47,074 nt of DNA from assembly GCA_023269675.1 (NCBI GenBank), contig JAHFSX010000046.1:1-47074 (forward strand), in the 5' to 3' direction. Within the stretch, counting starts at the first letter, position 1. Each line of letters begins with the position of its first letter. Positions 1-7,018 of the stretch are shown one piece after another. Position numbers and translations under genes: made by a program. Under the pieces are notes generated by a model. That model was not told where the DNA came from and did not search any database. It saw nothing but the letters and a program-made list of their open reading frames with translations. Source of the DNA: Verrucomicrobiota bacterium (GTDB lineage: Bacteria; Verrucomicrobiota; Kiritimatiellia; RFP12; UBA1067).

Positions 1-315
1 AAAGAGCAACTCCAGTGTCGCCCTTTTGTGCGAATCGAAGGAGCCCCAAATCCATCCATCGAGAGCGGCCAAGTATAGCTTATTGCTATGAACCTCCCAT
101 GTCGCCACATAACCACGGCAAATGGCGCTTGAATGGGTGTTAGGCTCGATTTGCAGACGGAATTGCTTCTCCGCAACAGGACCGTATTGTTCCAGAGGAA
201 ATACAGGCGTGCTGAATGTAGCTCCTTCGTATCTCACGATGTCGCCGTGCTGGACTGTCGCATAGCTTGGACTCGTAAGCGCGAGCATCGCAAAATACAG
301 AATGACGTATTTCAT
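1..315 (-). CDS. Secreted protein of unknown function (C-terminus off the left edge)
   Basis: An open frame runs leftward from ATG at 313-315 through the window edge, 105 codons with no stop. Translation begins MKYVILYFAMLALTSPSYA, a classic short signal peptide (basic start, hydrophobic core, AxA-like cleavage site SYA), followed by a soluble domain of mixed polarity with several aromatic residues. I do not recognise the family. The gene is richer in A+T than the phage genes to its right and has the same orientation as the lipoprotein and DUF4288-like genes upstream, so it is probably part of the same imported small-gene cluster. A GTTGGGA motif lies 11 bases before the start codon, similar to the GTTGGGT before the gene at 9537, but the flanking sequence does not fold convincingly as an attC site. 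Confidence 0.6.
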   Translation of the reverse strand, partial: MKYVILYFAMLALTSPSYATVQHGDIVRYEGATFSTPVFPLEQYGPVAEKQFRLQIEPNTHSSAICRGYVATWEVHSNKLYLAALDGWIWGSFDSHKRATLELLF

Positions 316-702
316 TGTTCTCTCCCAACGAATCTGCTCTGCCTCATTGCTATACCTCAGGAAGAGTCCCAAGCGTATGACTCCAGCAACAACTCTTGCA
401 TTACGGTAGCATTCAGCCCCGTGCTTTGCAAGGCCGGTCCGTCGGCCGCTTACGCCGCACCTGCGGAGCGGCGGTTGTTGGGATATTCCAGGGGACCCGG
501 CGCGAGACGCTATCGCGGCGAGCGACGGGCTGGATGGCCGCGACCGCCTAGGGAGCGGCGGGATGAAGGGATTGGCCTGCTACGCTCGCGCATCCGCAGC
601 GCCGGTGAGGGCTGGCTCTGGAGGTGTTTCGCGTGGGAGCTTGAAAGGCCGGTGCCGTGAGAAAAGTTCGTGCGCGTCTGCAAACAACTTGTTTAAGCCC
701 CT
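316..702. other. Intergenic stretch, no gene seen; contains one copy of a 79-bp repeat
   Basis: No frame in this stretch has a credible start, ribosome-binding site and protein-like composition on either strand. Its left part is ordinary intergenic sequence with the promoter zone of the leftward gene at 1-315. The right part is very GC-rich and contains the 79-bp repeat at 486-564. Long overlapping frames read through it only because GC-rich DNA has few stops. Confidence 0.6.
486..564. repeat. 79-bp direct repeat, copy A
   Basis: This segment matches 1532-1610 in the same orientation with three mismatches in 79 positions, compared by eye. It is GC-rich and has hairpin potential: an outer arm near CCCGTCGC pairs with GCGACGGG in copy B, whereas copy A has one arm mismatch. 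The two copies bracket the gene pair 703-1447. Confidence 0.9.
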
Positions 703-996
703 CTATTCAGAATCGCGTGCCGCATCAAGGTGCTTGTCGAGCAGCTTCTGCCCTTCTCCATAATGGCGCTCATCGCGTTTGATCACGATTCCCCCATCCG
801 GCCCTAATGAAGTCTCCGTACGAATGTCTTTAATCGGCACCTTTAGTCCATCGACCTCAATCGTGTAGTGTTCGTCTACGATTTTGCCTGGCGACTTATA
901 ATCTGAAACAATGCACCCAGCCATAACCATAGCCATGGCCAGGAAGACCATCTGCAATAGGAGTTGGCGTTTTGTGGGGTGTCTCATCATTCGCAT
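703..996 (-). CDS. Small lipoprotein
   Basis: The 97-residue product starts MRMMRHPTKRQ, then has a hydrophobic stretch ending in VMAGC, a lipobox that would be cut before Cys and lipidated, placing the protein on the periplasmic face of a membrane. The remaining 70 or so residues are charged and of unknown fold; I recognise no enzyme motif. I chose ATG at 994-996 because it lies only 7 bases after the stop codon of the upstream gene (1004-1447), suggesting translational coupling; a frame-internal ATG at 1012-1014 overlapping the upstream gene is the alternative. It sits between two 79-bp direct repeats together with its upstream neighbour, in lower-GC DNA than the phage genes. Role unknown; a cargo gene of the mobile element is the likeliest reading. 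Confidence 0.6.
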   Translation of the reverse strand: MRMMRHPTKRQLLLQMVFLAMAMVMAGCIVSDYKSPGKIVDEHYTIEVDGLKVPIKDIRTETSLGPDGGIVIKRDERHYGEGQKLLDKHLDAARDSE

Positions 997-1003
997 CTCT
1001 ACG

Positions 1004-1447
1004 TCAGCGGCCACCAGTCACCGGAGCATAAGGCGAACGGCGGTCGGATGGCGTGTTGAGGTTCTGTTCTTTCTCTGCTTGCCGAATAAGTCTCGCTCTT
1101 GACTGCACAAATGACTTTGCCCGATCTGGGTTTGTCTGTCCGAAGTCAGACCAGAGCATTTCTGTTCCGTCGGTGATGTCCCCATCAACAGGAATCAGTT
1201 CTGCAAGGCCGAGGAAACTCCACTTGCCGCACCAGAGGTTCGACGAGTTGGTGGATCGCGCATTCATTCGGCCCAAGGCGACAGCCTTGTCGTATGCGGC
1301 AGCCGGGGATGGAGCCTGAATCAAGACGTGGTTCAACCACATCGTTCCATCCTTTGGACGCAAACCTCTTTTCTGGTTCGGGCACTCGTAACGTACGAGC
1401 ATCCCGACCATAAACCAGTCTCCGCGGTTCTTGATTCGGTGGTTCAT
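1004..1447 (-). CDS. DUF4288-like small protein
   Basis: The product is about 147 residues. Its N-terminal third (WFMVGMLVRYECPNQKRG, then LNHVLIQAPSPAAAYDKAV) has the pattern of DUF4288-type proteins: two beta strands, then a segment in which a residue pair is followed by an A-x-x-A-x-x-K helix. Such proteins occur as orphan or immunity-like genes, and their function is not known. ATG at 1445-1447 is the best start; an in-frame TTG at 1460-1462 has its purine-rich site too close. The gene ends 7 bases before the lipoprotein gene, so the two form a small operon. A+T content is higher than in the flanking phage genes. Family call is from memory of the pattern and should be taken as tentative. 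Confidence 0.55.
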   Translation of the reverse strand: MNHRIKNRGDWFMVGMLVRYECPNQKRGLRPKDGTMWLNHVLIQAPSPAAAYDKAVALGRMNARSTNSSNLWCGKWSFLGLAELIPVDGDITDGTEMLWSDFGQTNPDRAKSFVQSRARLIRQAEKEQNLNTPSDRRSPYAPVTGGR

Positions 1448-1531
1448 ATTTCTCGACGCCAACTCCCTTTCTTTTGCTGGTTAGAATAGCATAGCGCTGT
1501 CGATCTTGGAATACTCGACGCAGATACGTTG

Positions 1532-1610
1532 TTCCAGGGGACCCGTCGCGAGACGCTATCGCGGCGAGCGACGGGCTGGAGGGCCGCGACCGCCAAGGGA
1601 GCGGCGGGAT
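1532..1610. repeat. 79-bp direct repeat, copy B
   Basis: Second copy of the repeat at 486-564, same orientation, 76 of 79 positions identical. In this copy the arms CCCGTCGC and GCGACGGG (8 bp) are perfectly complementary around a central segment containing GCTATCGC. It lies just upstream of the imported gene pair and just downstream of the DUF2958 gene. Confidence 0.9.
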
Positions 1611-1654
1611 TTGGGCATAAAAAAGGGCGGGCACATAGGCCCGCCCATACGGGG

Positions 1655-2080
1655 CTAGGCGAGTAGCTCGCCGATGGTCTTGGGCGTCGTGTAGTAAAGA
1701 TCCAACTCGGCGCCGTTTTCCAGCAGTTCGGGGATTGAGATGTAACCGAGTTCTGCGCCCATGCCGAGGTCGGCGATTCCGAAGGCCTGAACCTGGCCCG
1801 CGTGGTCGGGGTCGCTGTCCTTCTCCACAATCCACCAGTCGCAACCGCCGATGAAGTAGTGAAGATGGGCGAGGGCGGCGCGGCCTTTCGCTGTGCTCTC
1901 GTAGGTCTTGGGCATTGCCTGCCATGTGGCGTGTATGCGGTCGATGATCTCAATGAAGTGGTCGCCTTCCTCGCCGAGCATGGCGTCGGTGATGACCTCG
2001 TACTGTTCAGGGGTGGTCAACAGCTTGAGGGTGTCGAGTTCGTGGGGTTTCTCGGGTTGCGTATAGCGTGTGCGTTTCAT
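1655..2080 (-). CDS. DUF2958 domain protein
   Basis: The 141-residue product matches the DUF2958 pattern: an N-terminal LLTTPEQYE-like helix, central HYFIGGCDWWIVEKDSD, then FGIADLGMGAELGYISIPEL and an acidic C-terminus. DUF2958 proteins are found on plasmids, conjugative elements and phages, and their activity is unknown. The start ATG at 2078-2080 is preceded by a GAAAGGAAA ribosome-binding site. It is the last gene of the leftward early operon that includes the RadC-like and phosphoribosyltransferase genes, with only 18 bases to the upstream gene. Nothing looks truncated. Confidence 0.75.
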   Translation of the reverse strand: MKRTRYTQPEKPHELDTLKLLTTPEQYEVITDAMLGEEGDHFIEIIDRIHATWQAMPKTYESTAKGRAALAHLHYFIGGCDWWIVEKDSDPDHAGQVQAFGIADLGMGAELGYISIPELLENGAELDLYYTTPKTIGELLA

Positions 2081-2098
2081 GGTGCGTTTTCCTTTCGG

Positions 2099-2338
2099 TT
2101 AGGCGGGTTGGGCTTCGATCTCAAGCGGCAGGTTGCGCTCGTCGGCCATGCGGCCGGCGAGGGCAGCGGCGAACGCGAACGATTTGCGGACGGTGTAAAC
2201 CTTCCCTGCGGGCTCGCGGTCGGCGTCGGCGGCGTATACGTACCATTGCGGGATCTCGTCGCCGCTGACGCGGTCAACGTCGGCGTCGGGGCCTTCAAAA
2301 CGGATCTGGGTTGCCTTGGGCTTCTGTGTGGTGCTCAT
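2099..2338 (-). CDS. Small phage protein, unknown function
   Basis: A 79-residue, strongly acidic N-terminal half (many Asp/Glu, FEGPDADVDRVSGDE) is followed by WYVYAADADREPAGK and a helical C-terminus. No recognised domain. ATG at 2336-2338 has a good upstream GAAAGGA site that lies within a 56-bp leader repeat shared with the next gene upstream. Position within the early operon and tight spacing to its neighbours support it as real. Probably a small accessory or regulatory protein of the element. Confidence 0.6.
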   Translation of the reverse strand: MSTTQKPKATQIRFEGPDADVDRVSGDEIPQWYVYAADADREPAGKVYTVRKSFAFAAALAGRMADERNLPLEIEAQPA

Positions 2339-2390
2339 GGTGTCCTTTCTGCCCGCGTACGATGCCCGCGGACGGGCGCGGTGTTTACTC
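2335..2390 (-). repeat. 56-bp leader repeat, copy 1
   Basis: This segment overlaps the start codon and ribosome-binding site of the gene 2099-2338 and the end of the gene 2385-2585. It matches 2582-2637 in the same orientation at about 49 of 56 positions. Both copies contain GCCCG/CGGGC arms able to form a hairpin immediately upstream of the GAAAGG site. Confidence 0.8.
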
Positions 2391-2585
2391 CTGAACGGCT
2401 TTGTCGAGCTGGTCGCCGACTTTTCCAAGCAGGTGCTTGGCGATGCTGATGGCCTCCAGCGTCTCGGTGCGGTTGGGGTGGCGCATGTGGGCGATTGAAA
2501 GCAGGGCCTCAAGCTGGCGCATGAGGGCCTGCCATGTCTGGTGGAATTCGGCTTGCGTGCCGAGCGTGGTTAGCATGGTGTTCAT
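2385..2585 (-). CDS. Small helical phage protein, unknown function
   Basis: The 66-residue product is predicted almost entirely alpha-helical (FHQTWQALMRQLEALLSIAH, then ETLEAISIAKHLLGKVGDQLD) and may form a coiled dimer. No known family. ATG at 2583-2585 is preceded by GAAAGGC within the 56-bp leader repeat. It lies between the RadC-like gene and the acidic small protein in the same operon and is probably co-transcribed with both. Confidence 0.55.
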   Translation of the reverse strand: MNTMLTTLGTQAEFHQTWQALMRQLEALLSIAHMRHPNRTETLEAISIAKHLLGKVGDQLDKAVQE

Positions 2586-2637
2586 GGTTGCCTTTCTGCC
2601 CGCGTACGATGCCCACGGGCGGGCTCGGTGTTCATTC
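2582..2637 (-). repeat. 56-bp leader repeat, copy 2
   Basis: Second copy of the leader repeat; it covers the start codon and ribosome-binding site of the gene 2385-2585 and runs just into the end of the RadC-like gene. The shared sequence suggests tandem duplication of a gene-plus-leader unit, or a common post-transcriptional control element. Confidence 0.8.
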
Positions 2638-3132
2638 AAAAGCGACAAGGTTCTTTTCACGGAGAGAGACAAAGCCGGGTGTCATGTCGGACGGTCTGCC
2701 GCATATCACATGGTCAACGATGCGGATGCCAAGAATCTTCGCGGCTTCGACCAAGCGGCGGGTGATGTCGCAATCCTCCTTGCTGGGGGTCGGGTCGCCG
2801 GAGGGGTGGTTATGCGCCAGAATCACGCTGGCCGCGCTCTGCCTCACGGCTTCGCGCATGACTTCGCGGGGGTGTACGGGGCAGGTGTCGAGGAGTCCGC
2901 GCAAGCATTCGACGGGCGAGCCGATGACCTTGTTTTTCGTGTCGAGCAGGAGCACGAAAAAGGCCTCTTGCGCGTCGCCGCTGGTGGCTGCGGTCATTAT
3001 CGGCCGCAACAGGCGGTAAGCGGTCTCGGGGTCGCGTACGGCGGGGTTCTTGACCGCCACATAGGCGGCGCAGGCCTCCATCGCGGCGGCGTAGTCCATG
3101 GCAAGGTTTAGGGTTTCGGGGTTGCGTTTCAT
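2632..3132 (-). CDS. radC: RadC-like JAB domain protein
   Basis: The 166-residue protein carries the RadC/JAB metalloprotease-like signature: E56, then HNHPSGDPTPSKED at about residues 107-120, with H107, H109, S111 and D120 as the presumed zinc site. It corresponds to the C-terminal domain of chromosomal RadC; the usual N-terminal helix-hairpin-helix part is replaced by a short helical region. Stand-alone RadC domains of this size are common on plasmids, phages and integrative elements. They have been linked to DNA repair or anti-restriction, but the activity is not established. ATG at 3130-3132. It is followed closely by the phosphoribosyltransferase gene upstream in the same leftward operon. 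Confidence 0.85.
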   Translation of the reverse strand: MKRNPETLNLAMDYAAAMEACAAYVAVKNPAVRDPETAYRLLRPIMTAATSGDAQEAFFVLLLDTKNKVIGSPVECLRGLLDTCPVHPREVMREAVRQSAASVILAHNHPSGDPTPSKEDCDITRRLVEAAKILGIRIVDHVICGRPSDMTPGFVSLREKNLVAFE

Positions 3133-3150
3133 GGTGCGGCGTCCTTTCTG

Positions 3151-3684
3151 TCAGTCGTAGGGGTGAAAAGAGGCGTCGCCGAAAACAAGTCCGGTGCCGA
3201 ATCCGAGGGCCTCTGAACAGGCGCGGATCGTGGTCCCGCTGGTGATTACGTTGTCAACGATGAAGGTGCGGCGGCAGGGTACGGGCTTGCCGTCCTTGCG
3301 GGCGATGTGGTGCTCGGCCACGCTCACGGGTGCGCCTTTGGTGCGGTGGCGGTCGCATGCGCTCGGGGCGGGCTCGGTGCGGATCAGGATGTCGAGCACG
3401 TCGGCCCCGCCTTTGACGTGGGCGGCGATGGCCTTCGCAAGTCTGCGGTTGGCGGTGGTGTCGCCGGTGTGGTCGGGCGCGGGTATGAGGTGGCAAGGCC
3501 CCCACACAAGCGCGGCCATTTCGGCGGCGGCTACCTGCAAAGCGGCCTCGGGGCAGGCGGGGTCTTTGAGCATGTAGGATAGGCCCCGCGTCTCGCGCTC
3601 AAACTGATTGAGCGGACGCGTGCGGGGTGACACGTAGCGGCGTGCTGCGCGTGTGGTACGATACGGGTTGAATGCGGTATTCAT
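3151..3684 (-). CDS. Phosphoribosyltransferase-fold protein
   Basis: The 177-residue protein has a PRPP-binding loop VDNVITSGTT at about residues 143-152, the type I phosphoribosyltransferase motif, and a preceding strand LIPAPDHTGDT reminiscent of ComF-type proteins. The usual two adjacent acidic residues are present only as D-N, so catalytic capacity is uncertain. Such domains occur in phage genomes, where roles in nucleotide salvage or DNA uptake-like functions have been proposed. ATG at 3682-3684 with GAAAGGGAA upstream. It is the first gene of the block 1.65-3.7 kb and lies next to the RadC-like gene. Confidence 0.7.
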   Translation of the reverse strand: MNTAFNPYRTTRAARRYVSPRTRPLNQFERETRGLSYMLKDPACPEAALQVAAAEMAALVWGPCHLIPAPDHTGDTTANRRLAKAIAAHVKGGADVLDILIRTEPAPSACDRHRTKGAPVSVAEHHIARKDGKPVPCRRTFIVDNVITSGTTIRACSEALGFGTGLVFGDASFHPYD

Positions 3685-3803
3685 GGCGTGTTCCCTTTCT
3701 TCACACCCAACGAGGTGTGACAAAACGTCTGCTCGTTGCTGAGTTCTGAATCCTCACTAGCGGCACCCGCCGCCGTGGACGCCGAACTCAAACCGGCCCT
3801 GCT

Positions 3804-3929
3804 CTGCAATCTGTAAAGTTTCTGTTTCATAACGCTGCCCTGTTCCTTGAGCCTTCATCCTCACCTGTACTCGGATGAAGGTCAGGGAACGGGGAAGTTG
3901 TGCAGCGTTCAGAAACGGCGGATTGCAGA
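3804..3929. repeat. Long imperfect hairpin
   Basis: Arms 3804-3860 and 3873-3929 are largely complementary across about 57 positions, interrupted by small bulges, around a 12-base loop. Paired blocks include CTGCAATC with GATTGCAG, AACGCTGC with GCAGCGTT, and CTTCATCC with GGATGAAG. Such extended bulged stems suggest a structured RNA or a single-strand-acting DNA site. It lies 120 bp upstream of the leftward PRTase start. No terminator U-run follows. Confidence 0.7.
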
Positions 3930-4249
3930 CAGGACGGTGATGGCGTGTCCGGAACGTGGGGAACGCGGAAGCGGACGGTCAGGAGGGACGGATGACCGGG
4001 AGCCGGCCCCTAGCCGCGCAGTGTGCAACGGGCATGACAAAGGCGGTAGCCCGCCGCCGCGAGTAGCCGAAGCGTTGGCGTGACCGTGTGCAACGGCGCG
4101 GCGTCGGTTCCGGACTTAGGCATGAGTGGCGGCAACGGCGGTGTATTGTGCCGGCCTTGGAGTGGGAGGGTCCGGGAGGGAAAGGCCCGTGCCTACGGCT
4201 GCCGCAGGCGTTCCGCGCGTCAGCGCGTGTGCGGGGAACCGCCGGAGTC

Positions 4250-4266
4250 TGCGCGTATCCCGCGCA
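4250..4266. repeat. TATCC-loop hairpin
   Basis: A perfect 6-bp stem TGCGCG/CGCGCA encloses the loop TATCC. It is an outlying member of the loop-conserved hairpin family concentrated at 13.09-13.79 kb. Confidence 0.6.
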
Positions 4267-4637
4267 AGCGCCCCCGCCCGGAGGGAATGGCGGCGGGGCG
4301 GCGGCGTCTGGCAGCGCCGCAGGCGATGACCTTTACGGCGCGGGGCTGGGGGTCCCCGCGACGCGCGGCGACAGTTCGGTGTCCTTCAAGTAGGCTTTAT
4401 ACAAGACTTACGAGTTATTCAATCCGCGTTGCCGCATAAAGACTACTTCGCTTTCTGCACAAATTCTACTTCGGTCGCCGATGCAAAAAGAAACTCAGGC
4501 AAAACACCGAAAAAGTGGCCACTTACGGAGACTCGCCGCTTGCTGTTTGCCGTACGAAACTATACGATCAACCACAACGCGTAAAGGTCTGACCCCGACG
4601 CGAGGTAGGCTCAATAACACTGTTGCAAAGAAGAACA

Positions 4638-5051
4638 ATGAAGAAAATGACCATAGCATTGACCATACTGAATGTGGTTGGCGGCGTCCTGTGCTCGTTC
4701 TACATTTTCGGAACAGGATCGTTTTCTAAAGAAAAAGCACTAAGCTCATATCCGATATTCGGAATGCTAATCCCTGCTTTGGCATGCTTTACCGTTGGCC
4801 TTTTTTGTACTATGTTGGAACGAAAACGTGACTGGAAACTCATTTTGGGCAACTCGGCAGCATACGCAACCATCTATCTCTTTATCGGTACTCTTGGTCT
4901 ACCGGAGGCCATTCTTCAAAGAAAATGGGGCTTGCTCGTTTGGCTTGGATTCGCAGCAATCACTATTGGTATTTCCTTCGTATCTTGCCTAGCCGGAACA
5001 AGCGTCGCAAGAAAGATTCTGCACAACCAAAACATGGAGGTTACTCGGTGA
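4638..5051 (+). CDS. Four-helix membrane protein of unknown function
   Basis: The 137-residue product starts MKKMTIALTILNVVGG and has four hydrophobic stretches (roughly residues 5-24, 36-60, 72-92, 100-122) separated by short charged loops, so it should be an inner-membrane protein. I recognise no family. ATG at 4638 is preferred over an upstream in-frame TTG at 4623. It is transcribed opposite to the early operon that surrounds it and is clearly lower in GC, so it looks like an inserted cargo gene (moron). A short palindrome GGTGAACC/GGTTCACC spans its stop codon and may act in termination. Confidence 0.65.
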   Translation: MKKMTIALTILNVVGGVLCSFYIFGTGSFSKEKALSSYPIFGMLIPALACFTVGLFCTMLERKRDWKLILGNSAAYATIYLFIGTLGLPEAILQRKWGLLVWLGFAAITIGISFVSCLAGTSVARKILHNQNMEVTR

Positions 5052-5097
5052 ACCTGGCGGTTCACCTCGAACCTCATGCAGATCTTGTGCCATTTGC

Positions 5098-5409
5098 TCA
5101 AAAGAGTTCGCCCTGTATTAGGCCGCCTGTACGGCCGACCGGCTTGTCAAAGCCGCTTGCTATGAGCTCGGCATCGGCGCGGCTCACGAAGCACTCTTCG
5201 TGAACCGCGCCGGCGTCCTCCCGTTCCGGGTGCTGTCTGCACCTGTGCAGATAAACCTCCCGCAAGCGGCCGTTCAGAAATCTCCGGACCGTTTCTGTAT
5301 CGCCTTCGAAGTGAAGGCAGTTACCACACGTTATGATGGGTTGCACTTGCTCGTTCTTTCGGCTGGGAATTTTCGCTCGTCTGACGGTGTGATGTCGTTT
5401 GGTATCCAA
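5098..5409 (-). CDS. Small Cys/His-rich phage protein (possible zinc-binding)
   Basis: The product has CGNC-x2-F near its N-terminus, then HRCRQHPE and HEEC, four cysteines plus histidines that could bind one zinc ion. The family is unknown to me. The frame opens with TTG at 5407-5409, which overlaps the upstream gene by 79 bases; an in-frame GTG at 5344-5346 near the upstream stop is an alternative that would shorten the protein by 21 residues. It follows the gene 5331-5723 in the early leftward operon and precedes the inserted 4.6-5.05 kb gene. A nucleic-acid-binding or regulatory role is only a guess. Confidence 0.55.
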   Translation of the reverse strand: MDTKRHHTVRRAKIPSRKNEQVQPIITCGNCLHFEGDTETVRRFLNGRLREVYLHRCRQHPEREDAGAVHEECFVSRADAELIASGFDKPVGRTGGLIQGELF

Positions 5410-5723
5410 ACGTCGTTTTCAGCAAGAATTTCGGTGTAGATCTCTTCCGGTGTACCTTGATGGTCGATGATTTTTTCGATAACCCAATCAGCGCAACACG
5501 CTTCTTCTTTGCCTGCTTTGCGTTCGGTCCATTCGTATGGGATTCGCATAATGTCCAGAATCATCTCGATTTCGGCATAGACCGGTTCTAAGCCGATAAT
5601 TTCGACTTTCAAGTCTGATAAGGCGTCTTCGATCTGAAGTTTTCGACGGTACATCGCTAGCAGGCCAATGACCACGCGTTTTTGAATTGCGGTGAATTTT
5701 GGCGGTTTTTTCGACAGTTTCAT
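5331..5723 (-). CDS. Early phage protein, unknown function
   Basis: The 130-residue product is charged, with an N-terminal basic segment MKLSKKPPKFTAIQKR and a helical core followed by CCADWVIEKIIDHQ. No recognised domain. ATG at 5721-5723 overlaps the TGA of the helicase gene (ATGA), the classic arrangement for translational coupling, and a GGAGAGAAAC site lies upstream. This ties the gene to the replication operon and makes a replication-associated or host-takeover function plausible but unproven. Confidence 0.6.
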   Translation of the reverse strand: MKLSKKPPKFTAIQKRVVIGLLAMYRRKLQIEDALSDLKVEIIGLEPVYAEIEMILDIMRIPYEWTERKAGKEEACCADWVIEKIIDHQGTPEEIYTEILAENDVWIPNDITPSDERKFPAERTSKCNPS

Positions 5724-6889
5724 GTTTCTCTCCTTTTGTTGGTTTTGGTGTATTCAAGCCACTCGTCGCTTGAAAGCAGGCGGTTGCCGACGCGGTACAG
5801 GGGCTTTACGGATTTCGGCACGGGCGCGAAGCGGTCTTTCATGATTTCGAGATGGAAGACCGGGTTGTCGTCGTTGTTTTCCTCGGGCTGGATCATGCGC
5901 AGCCACTTCCACGCGTCGTAGCGGATGGCGTCGGAATAGCGCAGTTCGCCCTCGCGTGATTCGGTCGACACGATGATGAACGCGACGCCCAGGTTGACCG
6001 CGAGGTCGCGGATCGTGTTCGAGGCGGTGGTGATCTGCTGCTCGATGTTCGCCTTGGCCATCGAGGCGTCGGGCGAGGTGGCCTGCAGATAGTCGAGCAC
6101 GATGAGGCGGGCCCCGCGCCGCACGACCTTGCGGACAAAGGCCGCGATGCGCGTCGGGGTGCGTGCCTTCGCGGTCATGGAGAGCGGCCAGCCCTCCGTG
6201 TCCGCTTTGGACGCGAAGAGCCGCTTCCAGTCCTGCGGTGTCGCGACGCCGGACATGAATTTGCGGTAGCTCGTGCGGGAGTGGTTCGTGAGGGCCTGGC
6301 CGGCGATCTGCGATTCGGTCATTTCGAGGGTGATGAGCGCGGACGTGATTTTTTCGGTGCCGCACACGTGTTCGAGTATCTGGCGGGCGAGCGTTGTCTT
6401 GCAGCTTCCGGCCTTGCCGGAGATGACGATCATCTCGCCGGGCTGGATGCCGCCGTTGGTGTCGATGAAGGAGAAGCCGGTCTTGATCCCGGAGCGCCCT
6501 TCGGCGATGGACTTGAACGTCTCGACGGCCTGGGCCGTGGCTTCGGCGAAGGTGATGCCGTCTTTGGCCGGGTCGTTGTCGTTTTTTTCAAGCTGCCGCA
6601 TGAGGTCGGCCTGGACCATGTCGGCGGGCACGTCGTCCAGCCGCCGCACGGCGGCGTAGAGGATGCCGCGCAGGCGGCGCGACTCGTGTTTCTGGCGCAC
6701 GAGCTGCGCGTAGTAGGCGGTGTGCGCGACGGTCGGCGTCATGTCGATCGCCTGGGAGAGGAACTGCGTGATGTTCGCGTCGGACGCGATCAGGCGTTCG
6801 CGGACGGTGAGCGGGTCGATGGGGATTTTCTCGGCGTGCAGCGCGTGCACGGCCTCGAACACGGCCTTGGCCTTGGGCGAGACGAACAT
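5720..6889 (-). CDS. DnaB-type replicative helicase, N-terminus cut off by an amber codon
   Basis: The 389-residue frame contains the rest of a DnaB N-terminal domain (residues 1-100), a linker, then the RecA-like ATPase: a Walker A-like loop SGKAGSCKTT at 158-166 and a hydrophobic Walker B region LIVLDYLQ. A DnaB-family enzyme would unwind DNA 5' to 3' at the element's replication fork. Two lesions stand out. First, the natural start is at 6998-7000 (good GAAAGG site; MPQTEIENDLELALIGGYLL is a typical DnaB opening), but a TAG at 6917-6919 interrupts the frame. Second, the Walker A Gly before Lys is Cys163 (codon 6401-6403). A re-start at 6889 would give a protein lacking 37 residues. The gene may be decaying, or the amber may be read through. 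Confidence 0.75.
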   Translation of the reverse strand: MFVSPKAKAVFEAVHALHAEKIPIDPLTVRERLIASDANITQFLSQAIDMTPTVAHTAYYAQLVRQKHESRRLRGILYAAVRRLDDVPADMVQADLMRQLEKNDNDPAKDGITFAEATAQAVETFKSIAEGRSGIKTGFSFIDTNGGIQPGEMIVISGKAGSCKTTLARQILEHVCGTEKITSALITLEMTESQIAGQALTNHSRTSYRKFMSGVATPQDWKRLFASKADTEGWPLSMTAKARTPTRIAAFVRKVVRRGARLIVLDYLQATSPDASMAKANIEQQITTASNTIRDLAVNLGVAFIIVSTESREGELRYSDAIRYDAWKWLRMIQPEENNDDNPVFHLEIMKDRFAPVPKSVKPLYRVGNRLLSSDEWLEYTKTNKRRET

Positions 6890-7000
6890 CTCCGCCGTGA
6901 TCGAGAAGTCGGCCGCCTAGGTGGTGGCCGCTTCGAAATCAAGCAGGTAACCGCCGATGAGGGCGAGTTCGAGGTCGTTTTCAATTTCGGTCTGCGGCAT
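6890..7000 (-). pseudogene. Detached first 37 codons of the helicase gene, ending codon 28 in TAG
   Basis: In frame with the helicase at 5720-6889. ATG at 6998-7000 follows GAAAGGCCCAT, a better initiation context than the ATG at 6889. The frame reads 27 sense codons, TAG at 6917-6919, then nine sense codons before the internal ATG. Reading through the amber would restore an ordinary DnaB N-terminal domain. Confidence 0.7.
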
Positions 7001-7018
7001 ATGGGCCTTTCGCTGTCT

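Larger units (their letters stand above)
3685..4637. other. Non-coding stretch with a long imperfect hairpin and GC-rich sequence
   Basis: No frame here looks like a gene: composition is GC-rich with Arg/Gly/Pro/Ala-only translations and no ribosome-binding sites. It holds the 126-bp imperfect inverted repeat at 3804-3929 and one TATCC-loop hairpin at 4250-4266. From about 4390 the base composition falls, marking the start of the inserted lower-GC gene at 4638. Confidence 0.6.

Noticed and set aside
133..660. 175-codon rightward frame at the left edge
   Set aside because: It lies antisense to a leftward frame with a clear signal peptide and runs through the 79-bp repeat; composition is not protein-like.
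5720..7000. Reassigned TAG codon (alternative genetic code) explaining the helicase amber
   Set aside because: TAG serves as an ordinary stop in several genes of the same element, including late ones, and no suppressor tRNA is seen in the window.
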